From Palsa-504 sp963822765 (GTDB lineage Bacteria > Actinomycetota > Actinomycetes > Streptosporangiales > Streptosporangiaceae): a stretch of 64,000 bases of DNA. Numbering within the stretch: the first letter of the stretch is position 1; each line of letters opens with the position of its first letter. The notes under the pieces were generated by a model. That model ran no database searches. It saw only the letters and a program-made list of their open reading frames with translations, and was not told the origin of the DNA. The DNA lies in NCBI GenBank assembly GCA_963822765.1, contig CAWGJL010000026.1, positions 143,584-207,583 of the forward strand, in the 5' to 3' direction. A program made the translations under genes and the position numbers. Of this stretch, positions 34,926 to 41,713 are shown in pieces.

Positions 34926-36677
34926 CTACATCGCCAGGGTCACACCGGTGGGCGAGTGTGCCGTCTTGAGCACCTTGCCGTCGCCGAGGTACATGTGCAC
35001 GCCGCACGGCAGGCACGGGTCGAAGCTGCGCACGGCGCGCATGATGTCGATGCCCTTGAAGTTCTCCTTGGAGTTCTCCTCGAAGATCGGCGTGTTCTGC
35101 ACCGCGTCCTCGTACGGCCCGGGCGTCCCGTACGTGTCGCGGACGCTGCCGTTCCACGGCGTGGGCGGGTACGGGTGGTAGTTCGCGATCTTCCCGTCCC
35201 TGATCACCATGTGGTGCGACAGCACGCCGCGCACCGCCTCGGTGAAGCCGACGCTGAACGCGTCCTGGGGCACGTTGAACGACTCCCAGGTCTTGGTCCG
35301 CCCGGCCCGGATCTCGGCCAGCGCCTGCTCGACGAAGTACACCGCGCACGCGGCGGCGTAGGCCTGGAAGTAGGTCCGGGCCCGGTCCCGCTCGATCGCG
35401 TTGGACAGGCCCTTGCCCTCCTTGTCCACCGGGATCTTCCACTCGAAGGTGGTTTCCGGCCGGGACATGGTCCGCGGCAAGTTGATCTTCACGCTGTGCC
35501 CGGTGGACTGCACGTAGCCGAAGTCCACCAGGCCGCCGAGCGCGGTGGCCCACAGCCGGGCGATCGGGCCGCCGCCGGTGTCCAGCGGCAGGTAGTCCTT
35601 TCCGTCGAACCAGCGCGGCGACATGGTCCAGCTGTACTTGTCGTCGAAGTCGCGCTTGGCGGGCCGCGGGATCGTGTGCTGGTTCCAGGGGTGGCGCCGG
35701 TCGACCGGGTTGCCGAGCTCGTCGTGGGTGACGAACATCTCCTTGTCCTCCCAGTCCTCGTAGTACGAGTGACCGAGCAGGATCCTGATGCCCAGGTTGA
35801 TGTCGACCAGGGAGTTGGTGACCAGCTGCCCGTCGACCACCACGCCGGGGGAGACGAACATCTTCCGGCCCCAGGACTCCATGTTCCGGTAGGTGAAGTC
35901 GCAGTGCTCCGGGTCGTTGAGGCTGCCCCAGCAGCCGAGCAGCACCCGCCGCCGGCCGACTTCCTCGTATCCGGGCAGCGCCTCGTAGAAGAAGTCGAAC
36001 AGGTCGTCGTGCATCGGTACGACCCGCTTCATGAACTCCACGTAGCGCATCAGCCGGGTCAGGTAGTCGGTGAACAGCTGCACGGTCGCGACCGTGCCGA
36101 CGCCGCCCGGGTACAGCGTGGACGGGTGGACGTGCCGCCCTTCCATCAGGCAGAACATCTCTCGCGTCGACCGCGATACCTGCAGCGCCTCGCGATAGAA
36201 CTCGCCCTCCAGCGGGTTCAGTGAGCGCATGATGTCGCCGATGGTGCGGTAGCCGTGGTCGCCCGCGTGCGGCGCCTCGGTGTGGTTGGCCTGCTCGAGC
36301 ACGCCGGGGTTGGTCTCGGCCACCATCTTCTCGCAGAAGTCCACCCCGACCAGGTTCTCCTGGAAGATGTTGTGGTCGAACATGTACTCCGCGGCCTCGC
36401 CCAGGTTGATGATCCACTCGCCCAGGTGCGGCGGGCGGACCCCGTAGGCCATGTTCTGGGTGTAGACCGAGCAGGTCGCGTGGTTGTCACCGCAGATCCC
36501 GCAGATCCGGCTGGTGATGAAGTGCGCGTCCCGGGGGTCCTTGCCCTTCATGAAGATGCTGTAGCCGCGGAAGATCGAGGAGGTGCTGTGGCACTCCGCG
36601 ACCCGCTTGGCCTTGAAGTCGATCTTGGTATAGATGCCCAGGCTGCCCACGATCCGGGTGATCGGATCCCAGGTCAT
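34926..36677 (-). CDS. hhyL: [NiFe]-hydrogenase large subunit, group 1h, copy 1 (lacks first 19 residues)
   Basis: 583 aa from ATG 36677 (MTWDPITRIVG). Both nickel motifs are intact: RICGICGDNHATCSV (N-terminal CxxC near residue 62 of the full protein) and FDPCLPCGVHMYLGDG (C-terminal CxxC) with a tail after His that the maturation protease removes. The first 19 residues of the full-length copy (MTATEYDQSEGTGEPELTE) are lost at the duplication junction, and translation probably depends on an ATGA overlap with a 20-aa chimeric leader. The lost part is before the first conserved strand, so a functional enzyme is possible. It uses the same small subunit, as there is no second hhyS. Confidence 0.88.
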   Translation of the reverse strand: MTWDPITRIVGSLGIYTKIDFKAKRVAECHSTSSIFRGYSIFMKGKDPRDAHFITSRICGICGDNHATCSVYTQNMAYGVRPPHLGEWIINLGEAAEYMFDHNIFQENLVGVDFCEKMVAETNPGVLEQANHTEAPHAGDHGYRTIGDIMRSLNPLEGEFYREALQVSRSTREMFCLMEGRHVHPSTLYPGGVGTVATVQLFTDYLTRLMRYVEFMKRVVPMHDDLFDFFYEALPGYEEVGRRRVLLGCWGSLNDPEHCDFTYRNMESWGRKMFVSPGVVVDGQLVTNSLVDINLGIRILLGHSYYEDWEDKEMFVTHDELGNPVDRRHPWNQHTIPRPAKRDFDDKYSWTMSPRWFDGKDYLPLDTGGGPIARLWATALGGLVDFGYVQSTGHSVKINLPRTMSRPETTFEWKIPVDKEGKGLSNAIERDRARTYFQAYAAACAVYFVEQALAEIRAGRTKTWESFNVPQDAFSVGFTEAVRGVLSHHMVIRDGKIANYHPYPPTPWNGSVRDTYGTPGPYEDAVQNTPIFEENSKENFKGIDIMRAVRSFDPCLPCGVHMYLGDGKVLKTAHSPTGVTLAM

Positions 36678-36736
36678 CTCGGTGAGTTCGGGCAGTAGCC
36701 CAGGGCGTTCGGGGGATAGGCGTAGCGGACGAACAT
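36674..36736 (-). CDS. chimeric 20-aa leader from the truncated DUF6390-like gene
   Basis: ATG 36736 encodes MFVRYAYPPNALGYC, the conserved start of the DUF6390-like protein, then PNSPR from out-of-frame hhyL sequence, and TGA. Its stop overlaps the ATG of hhyL copy 1 as ATGA. It is the junction of the tandem duplication; the breakpoint shares only GC. A weak GGCGGG lies upstream. It is likely a by-product that now provides translational coupling to the shortened hhyL. Confidence 0.75.
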   Translation of the reverse strand: MFVRYAYPPNALGYCPNSPR

Positions 36737-36772
36737 CAGCGGCCCGCCGGTGTCAGGGCCCCGGCGTGCCGG

Positions 36773-37132
36773 TCACCGGGGCGGCGCGGTCGCCGGTGCC
36801 GCCGCGTACGTGACCGATTCCAGGACCATCTCGTCGCCGCCGCTGATCCGGGCGTTGTTGCTCGCGCAGCGCGGGCAGGTGGCCAGCAGGTCGGTGGTCT
36901 CGCCGCTGTGCCCGCAGTCCGGGCAGTCGATGGTGGCCGGCACCGTCACGAGCTCGACGGCGGCGCCGGCCGCCTCGGTTCCTTCAGCGATCATGCTGAA
37001 CGCCTGGGCCAGGGATTCCTCGTCGACGGCGTGCCGGACCCCGAACCGGACCCGGACCCCCGTGACCCGGCGGCCGCCAGCACGCTGGCGTACCGCGTCC
37101 ACCACGCCTTCGCACAAGCCGAATTCGTGCAT
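36773..37132 (-). CDS. hypA: hydrogenase nickel chaperone HypA, copy 2
   Basis: 119 aa, same protein as the gene at 29904 (His2 nickel ligand, CPDC/CPRC zinc site). Its TGA is followed after 36 bp by the ATG of the chimeric leader. Two identical hypA genes in one operon would double Ni-chaperone dose along with HhyL. Confidence 0.95.
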   Translation of the reverse strand: MHEFGLCEGVVDAVRQRAGGRRVTGVRVRFGVRHAVDEESLAQAFSMIAEGTEAAGAAVELVTVPATIDCPDCGHSGETTDLLATCPRCASNNARISGGDEMVLESVTYAAAPATAPPR

Positions 37133-37161
37133 GCCGCTCCCAGCCGTTCAGACCTTGGTGA

Positions 37162-37431
37162 TCACGCCGCGCGGCGGGCGCGCCGCTCGATGAGTTCGTC
37201 CACCACGCTGCCGAACAGCGCGGCCCGGTTCCCGCTGCCGGACCTGCGGCTCACGCGTTCCATGGCCGGGCCGGCCACGGTCTCGAACGTGTTGATGGCC
37301 TCGCTCAGGAACCGCCGGGTCTCCGGGGAAGCCATGATCGCCTGAGCCGATTCGATCGCCTCCTGCAGGCCCTTGCGCCCCTGGCGGGTGCCGATGTAAT
37401 AGCCGACCGCGAATCCGATGACAACTTCCAC
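37162..37431 (-). CDS. small conserved hydrogenase-locus protein, 89 aa, copy 2
   Basis: Same as the gene at 30293 except AGPAM for ARPAM in the amphipathic helix. Short N-terminal hydrophobic segment (VVIGFAVGYYIG) and basic C-terminus. It follows the 34-aa peptide gene by 29 bp. Confidence 0.75.
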   Translation of the reverse strand: MEVVIGFAVGYYIGTRQGRKGLQEAIESAQAIMASPETRRFLSEAINTFETVAGPAMERVSRRSGSGNRAALFGSVVDELIERRARRAA

Positions 37432-37460
37432 GCCCTCACGTCCTTCCTGGCGCTCGCGGG

Positions 37461-37565
37461 TTACATCTCGCGAATCTCGAGGTACCGCTTGATGTCCGGC
37501 AGTGAATCAATCACCAGGGCCAGCACCGCCGCGATGACTGCCGCCTTGATCAGCCTGCTCAGCAT
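37461..37565 (-). CDS. DUF6893-like single-helix peptide, 34 aa, copy 2
   Basis: ATG 37565 behind AAGGAGGTG; product MLSRLIKAAVIAAVLALVID then SLPDIKRYLEIREM. Two conservative changes from copy 1 (V to I, D to E) show that the reading frame has been kept under constraint since the duplication or by conversion. Confidence 0.75.
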   Translation of the reverse strand: MLSRLIKAAVIAAVLALVIDSLPDIKRYLEIREM

Positions 37566-37607
37566 CCTGAGCACCTCCTTCCTGACTCGGTTCATCCAGG
37601 TGTCGGT

Positions 37608-38165
37608 TTAAGTCCGCCATGCACTCCTGCTCGTCCGCCGCTCCGCACGTCGCCTGCGGCCCGGCCACGTCCGCTTGCGGCCCGGCCCGCTGCTGGGCGC
37701 CTCGGTCGCCTGGGCCAGGATCTCCTCCACGGCCCGGACCGCGTGCGGCAGCGCCTCCCGCACCGGGTCGGACAGGCCCATGCCCGCGTCGACCTCGGCC
37801 GGCTCGCACGCCACCACCAGGTTCCGCCCCGAATGGCCGCCCAGCGAGGACAGCAGCCCGAAGATCGCGTCCGGGGTCAGGCTGTGCGCGTCGATGACCG
37901 GCTGGGCCTCGGGGCTGGGCAGTTCCACCTCGAGCACGCTCACGGTGCCCGGTGCCTCGCCGCGCGGCGCCGCGTCCACCAGCACGAACAGGTCGTACCC
38001 GTCGAGCAGCTCGTAGACCAGGTGGACGCCGCGGATGCCGTAGTCCCGGATCTGCACGCCGGGCGGCTGCGGACGCTCGGCGAGCAGCCGGATGACCTCG
38101 ACGCCGAACGCGTCGTCGCGCAGGAACACGTTGCCCACGCCCGCCACCAGGATCCGTCCGGTCAT
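37608..38165 (-). CDS. hydrogenase maturation protease, copy 2 (short tail)
   Basis: 185 aa from ATG 38165, overlapping the upstream stop by ATGA. The catalytic fold is the same as in the copy at 30739 (GVGNVFLRDDAFGVEV, LVDAAPRG, DAHSLTP). The repeat-encoded tail is reduced to two WPGR-type units (RKRTWPGRRRRAERR), giving a protein 31 residues shorter. Likely the ancestral-like form. Confidence 0.93.
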   Translation of the reverse strand: MTGRILVAGVGNVFLRDDAFGVEVIRLLAERPQPPGVQIRDYGIRGVHLVYELLDGYDLFVLVDAAPRGEAPGTVSVLEVELPSPEAQPVIDAHSLTPDAIFGLLSSLGGHSGRNLVVACEPAEVDAGMGLSDPVREALPHAVRAVEEILAQATEAPSSGPGRKRTWPGRRRRAERRTSRSAWRT

Positions 38166-39508
38166 GTGGTTTCCCCCGCCTCGCACGGCTCGACCTCGTC
38201 GGGCATGAAGTACAAGAACCGCCCGTGCGCGATGCTCAGCTCAGGGTCGGGGTGATCGGTCAGCGTCACGGCCAGGTACGGCTGGTCCTCGACGTCGAGC
38301 AGCACGGCCTGGACCTCGGCGACCCGCCCGGCCAGGAACATGTCCTGGGCGTCGGCGCGGCGCTTGCCCGGCCGCAGCCGGACCAGGCTGCCACGGGCCA
38401 CCTGCTGCCCGCAGATCAGCACCGAGTCGGTATCCGGCGACACCGACGCGTCGGCCTCCGGATCCCACCACGGCACCGACGGGTCGTACTCGACCGGGAA
38501 GCCAGCGTCGTCAGCGCGCAGCGCGCTGGCACCGGGAGCGGCCGGGCGTAGCGAGCGGATGGTGCCGTGCAGCCGTTCCATGGTCGGCGCGTCCATCGCC
38601 TCGACCCGGTCGATCAGCGCGGCCGCCCGGGGGTCGGTGGCCCGGGCCTCGAGCTTCTCCGCATCGGACAGCGCGAGCGTGCGCAGGGTCAGGATCTCGT
38701 CGATCTCGGTGCCGTCGTACAGTTCGCCGGGGCTCTCCGGGGCCAGCTCCGGGTGGTCGTACAGGATGATCGGCGAGGCCAGCATGACCTGGCGCCCGCC
38801 CTCGGGGTCGGCCAGGACCGGCCACACGCCGGTGTTCTGGCAGTCGGCCACGGCGGGCTTGGCCCACTCCGGCGGGTCGGTCATCGAGATGAAGGCGCCG
38901 CCGGAGACGGTCGCGATCACGTGCGCGGCGACCAGCGCGGTCGGCAGCGCGTCGTCCCTGACCACGGGCGAGGGCTCGGCCGCGGTCCGGTTTTCCACCC
39001 GGACCTGGAGCCGGACCGCCCGCCACGGACCCGGCACCGGGATCGTGCGGATACTAACCAGGCCGGCCAGGGGTTCCCGGCGCCGGACCGCGATCCCCGC
39101 GTCTGGTGACGGTTCACGATCTTCCCCTCCCGGCACCGAGAACTCCCTGACCAGACCTGGGCCTAGCAGCTCCTCGGGACCGGCGGTGAACTCGATCTCA
39201 CGTTCCACCGCCTCGTCCCAGGAGCCGGTTCCCTGAAGCGGCATCATGCTGCGCCGCTGAACCTGCAGGAACCGCACGATGACCTGGACCGCCGGCTGCC
39301 CGGAGTGCTCAAGCACCCACTCGGACTGGGTGACGCTGGTCTCGGACGGGTCGACCGCGGCGTACCCGGGCGCCATCACCACGCCGAACTGCCAGCGGCT
39401 GTGGTTCTTCTGGGACGAGGCCCGGTACGGGTACAGGATGTAACCCTCGTAGAGGACGGCGTCGGCGACGCGCCGCACCGCGTCCAGGCTCACCCCGCTG
39501 TCAGTCAT
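38162..39508 (-). CDS. unassigned conserved hydrogenase-locus protein, 448 aa, copy 2
   Basis: From ATG 39508 (MTDSGVSLDAVRRVADAVLYEGYILYPYRASSQKN). Conserved segments: WQFGVVMAPGYAA, QSEWVLEHSGQPAVQVIVRFLQVQRRS, SMTDPPEWAKPAVADCQNTGVWPVL, PIILYDHPELAPESPG, ILTLRTLALSDAEK, and a C-terminal PGKRRADAQDMFLAGRVAEVQAVLLDVEDQPYLAV..LTDHPDPEL..HGRFLYFMPDEVEPC. No membrane segment or cofactor motif is evident. It is always with hhySL in the layouts I recall. Free-standing here, fused to the DUF6084-like protein in unit 1. Start overlaps the DUF6084-like stop by 8 bp. Confidence 0.8.
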   Translation of the reverse strand: MTDSGVSLDAVRRVADAVLYEGYILYPYRASSQKNHSRWQFGVVMAPGYAAVDPSETSVTQSEWVLEHSGQPAVQVIVRFLQVQRRSMMPLQGTGSWDEAVEREIEFTAGPEELLGPGLVREFSVPGGEDREPSPDAGIAVRRREPLAGLVSIRTIPVPGPWRAVRLQVRVENRTAAEPSPVVRDDALPTALVAAHVIATVSGGAFISMTDPPEWAKPAVADCQNTGVWPVLADPEGGRQVMLASPIILYDHPELAPESPGELYDGTEIDEILTLRTLALSDAEKLEARATDPRAAALIDRVEAMDAPTMERLHGTIRSLRPAAPGASALRADDAGFPVEYDPSVPWWDPEADASVSPDTDSVLICGQQVARGSLVRLRPGKRRADAQDMFLAGRVAEVQAVLLDVEDQPYLAVTLTDHPDPELSIAHGRFLYFMPDEVEPCEAGETT

Positions 39509-40235
39509 GAGCCGCATCCTCGGCATCGGCCACGCCCGAAGCCCCGGCCACGCCCGAAGCCCCGGCCACGCCCGAAGCCCCGGCCACGCCAGTGCCCGCC
39601 TCGGCCCGCCGGACCTCGGCCAGCAGGGCCTCCAGGGTCGAGTCCCAGGTGGGCAGGGCGCGCTTGGCCTTGAACGCGGACAGCTCGTCCAGCGTCTCGC
39701 GGCTGCAGCGCAGCCACGCGCTGTTGGGGAAGTGGACGTCCGCCAGCTCCCGCCAGATGCTCACCGGCATCCGGTAGGTAGCCTCGGCGCTCCACGGCAC
39801 CAGCTCGACCGAGAAGCCGTCGCCGTTGGCCACGAACACGGTCCCGCTGAACAGCAGGAGCAGGGGCACGGTGCCGTCGTCCAGCCCGTACAGGTAGCGG
39901 GCCGAGGTCACCTCCAGGTCATAGGTGACCGGCACCTGCAGGTCGGCCTCGGTCACCGCGGTGAACGTGGGGACCATCGTGGTTACCGTGGCGAGCTGGA
40001 TCGGCTTGACCGTCTCGGCCCAGCGCGACGGGTCGCCGAACAGGTCGTGCAGCCGCTCCGCCTCGGTCGCGGAGTACCGCCGCCGGTGCGGTTCGATGCG
40101 GATCTGGCAGCGCAGCGCGATGGCGTGCACCCGCACGCCCGAACGCTCGGTGATGGTCAGCGAGAACGTCAGCGTCGGGGTGGCCGCGTACCGCTCCGCG
40201 GTGGCGCCTTCGCAGCCGAAGATGAGGTCGGCCAT
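39501..40235 (-). CDS. DUF6084-like hydrogenase-locus protein, copy 2
   Basis: 244 aa, ATG 40235. MADLIFGCEGATAERYAATPT..FSLTITERSGVRVHAIALRCQIRIEPHRRRY is a beta-rich domain with EAERLHDLFGDPSRWAETVKPIQLATVTTMVPTF and a C-terminal SAWLRCSRETLDELSAFKAKRALPTWDSTLEALL helix. The tail is four 6-residue repeats (GVAGAS) encoded by an 18-bp minisatellite, then DAEDAAHD. No catalytic motif is visible. Position and co-conservation suggest a hydrogenase complex component or chaperone (inference). Confidence 0.8.
   Translation of the reverse strand: MADLIFGCEGATAERYAATPTLTFSLTITERSGVRVHAIALRCQIRIEPHRRRYSATEAERLHDLFGDPSRWAETVKPIQLATVTTMVPTFTAVTEADLQVPVTYDLEVTSARYLYGLDDGTVPLLLLFSGTVFVANGDGFSVELVPWSAEATYRMPVSIWRELADVHFPNSAWLRCSRETLDELSAFKAKRALPTWDSTLEALLAEVRRAEAGTGVAGASGVAGASGVAGASGVADAEDAAHD
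39528..39590 (-). repeat. 18-bp minisatellite at the DUF6084 end, unit 2
   Basis: Three full and one partial units of GGCCACGCCCGAAGCCCC (plus strand); one more unit than in unit 1 and with frame kept separate from the next gene. Confidence 0.85.
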
Positions 40236-40236
40236 G

Positions 40237-41080
40237 TCAGTGTTCTTCCGGCTCGGGCTGGCGCGGTCCGGGCATCAGGTCCGGGCTGCCTCGCTTACCG
40301 GCCAGTAGCACCGCGCGCCGCCGCAGCCCGTCCAGGAAGACGGCCAGGGCCGCGTGGGCCTCCGCGCCGCCGTCGAATCCCTGCCACTTCATCCGCAGCT
40401 CGCCGACCAGCGCGTAGCACTCGTCGATCGGGATCAGGAAGACCTCATATCTCGGGGGGGTTTGGGGGTCGTCCCCCCGGACTAACACTGCCGGCTTCGG
40501 TGCGGTTGACGAAGATGGCCTCCACGTCCGGGGCCAGCGTGCCGAGCAGCGGGTGGGCGGCGGCCAGCCGGTCCCAGGCGGCCAGGTCCAGCTCGCACTC
40601 GGTCGCGCCGCCGGGGCTCGGGTAGCCGGCCACCACCCGGTCCAGCGCCGAGTTGTGGAAGAAGAACGCCATGGCCACCGGGATCTGCAGCTCGTTCCAG
40701 TCCGCGTCGGTCAGCGGCAGGCCCGGGTCGTGGTAGACGTGCTCCGGTACGGCCCGGTACTGGCCGCCTGCCGCCCCCTCATGCGTGAAGAGCAGATAAC
40801 ATGCGCGGCAGGTGCAGGCCAGCGACCGTTTCCCCAGGTCCACGACGTGCCCGTGCCGCTCGCCGAGCACGTCGCGGCACATCTCGCACCGTTCGGTGCC
40901 CTCGGCCGCGTCGCGGTCGGAGCGCGCCGCCGCCCGCGCGGCCAGGACCTCGTGGATCGACGGCGGCAGGCCCGGCGGCGGGCCCGGGCGCGCGCCCGCG
41001 CCCGCCTGCCGCTTGACGAACCGCCGCAAGCCAGTAGCGCCGGCGCCAGACGCCCCGGAAACCTCCGGCCCGGCCGTCAC
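40237..41080 (-). pseudogene. DUF5947-like gene, copy 2, frameshifted
   Basis: GTG 41080 starts the same protein as the intact copy at 33445. Around 40485-40497 the local sequence differs (TGCCGGCTTCG on the plus strand versus TCCGTCCTCC in unit 1) and gains one base. The upstream frame then runs to a premature end after VNRTEAGSVSPGG, and the remaining 83 residues (LVRGDDPQTPPRYEV...) are in another frame. The lesion removes the conserved C-terminal domain, leaving unit 1 to supply this function if it is needed. It lies beside a G7/G5 tract, so a base-call error is also possible, although the neighbouring substitutions argue for a real difference. Confidence 0.8.
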
Positions 41081-41637
41081 CGCGTCCCCCGGGCCGCCGT
41101 CGGGCGCCGGGAGATCTGCAGCAGCGGCAACTCCGGTTCCGGCGTGACGACCTCGACGTGCACGCCGGCCGTCTCCGGCGCCGCCAGGGCCACCGCTTCC
41201 TCGACGGCCGCCTGGACCGCTCCCGAGGACGACCCGCAGCCGTGGCCGCCGCGCTCCAGGCGCAGGTGGATGACGCCCTGGTCGTCGACGCCGTCGAAGG
41301 TCACCTCGCCCGGGTGCGCGCCGAGCTGCGGCATGACCGCCTCGATGGCGCGCTGGACCCGGTCCTCGACCGGCAGCGGGTGCAGGTCGTGCAGCAGCAG
41401 CAGGCTCTCCACCAGCGGGTCACCGGCCAGCTGGCCCATCAGTCGCGGGCCCGCGACGGCGTCGGCGCCGATGATCTTGACGATCTCGGCCAGCCCGGCG
41501 CCGTACAGGTCGACCAGGCAGCTCACGAGCTGTTCCGCGGTGGCGGCGACCTGCGGTCCGGCCTGCGCTCCCAGCTCGGCGAGCAGCGCTTCGACCCGCT
41601 CGCCCGCCTTTTGCGCATCGTGGCCAGCAGCCATCAA
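41077..41637 (-). CDS. NifU C-terminal-domain-like protein, copy 2
   Basis: 186 aa, same protein as at 34284, with the single-Cys GHGCGSSSG version of the NifU motif. The start is preceded by GAGGAGTC. The stop overlaps the DUF5947-like GTG. Confidence 0.85.
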   Translation of the reverse strand: MMAAGHDAQKAGERVEALLAELGAQAGPQVAATAEQLVSCLVDLYGAGLAEIVKIIGADAVAGPRLMGQLAGDPLVESLLLLHDLHPLPVEDRVQRAIEAVMPQLGAHPGEVTFDGVDDQGVIHLRLERGGHGCGSSSGAVQAAVEEAVALAAPETAGVHVEVVTPEPELPLLQISRRPTAARGTR

Positions 41638-41654
41638 GACTCCTCGATTTATTA

Positions 41655-41695
41655 GGTCCCGCTCGCCTCCAGGGCGCCCGGAGGCGAGCGCGGAC
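41655..41695 (-). other. intercistronic hairpin between hhyL and the NifU-like gene, unit 2
   Basis: GCTCGCCTCC pairs perfectly with GGAGGCGAGC around a GGGCGCCCT loop, flanked by GGTCC/GGACC. The right arm (plus strand) is the same as in unit 1, but the left arm differs and still pairs. Confidence 0.55.
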
Positions 41696-41713
41696 CGCGT
41701 GGTGTTAACCGAC

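Larger units (their letters stand above)
29819..36693 (-). repeat. hydrogenase tandem duplication, unit 1 (downstream copy)
   Basis: This unit runs from DUF6390 codon ~15 to hhyL codon ~15 and matches 36692-43481 almost base for base. Length difference comes mainly from minisatellite copy number. hypA is identical at protein level in both. The upstream edge shares only the dinucleotide GC with the other parent sequence, so the duplication breakpoint has at most 2 nt microhomology. Confidence 0.93.

Noticed and set aside
33445..36417. 990-aa minus-strand frame and the equivalent 517-aa frame at 41652-43205
   Set aside because: Most of it is an off-frame reading of hhyL (Arg/Gly/Pro-rich shadow); only the last 280 residues of the first are the real DUF5947-like gene.
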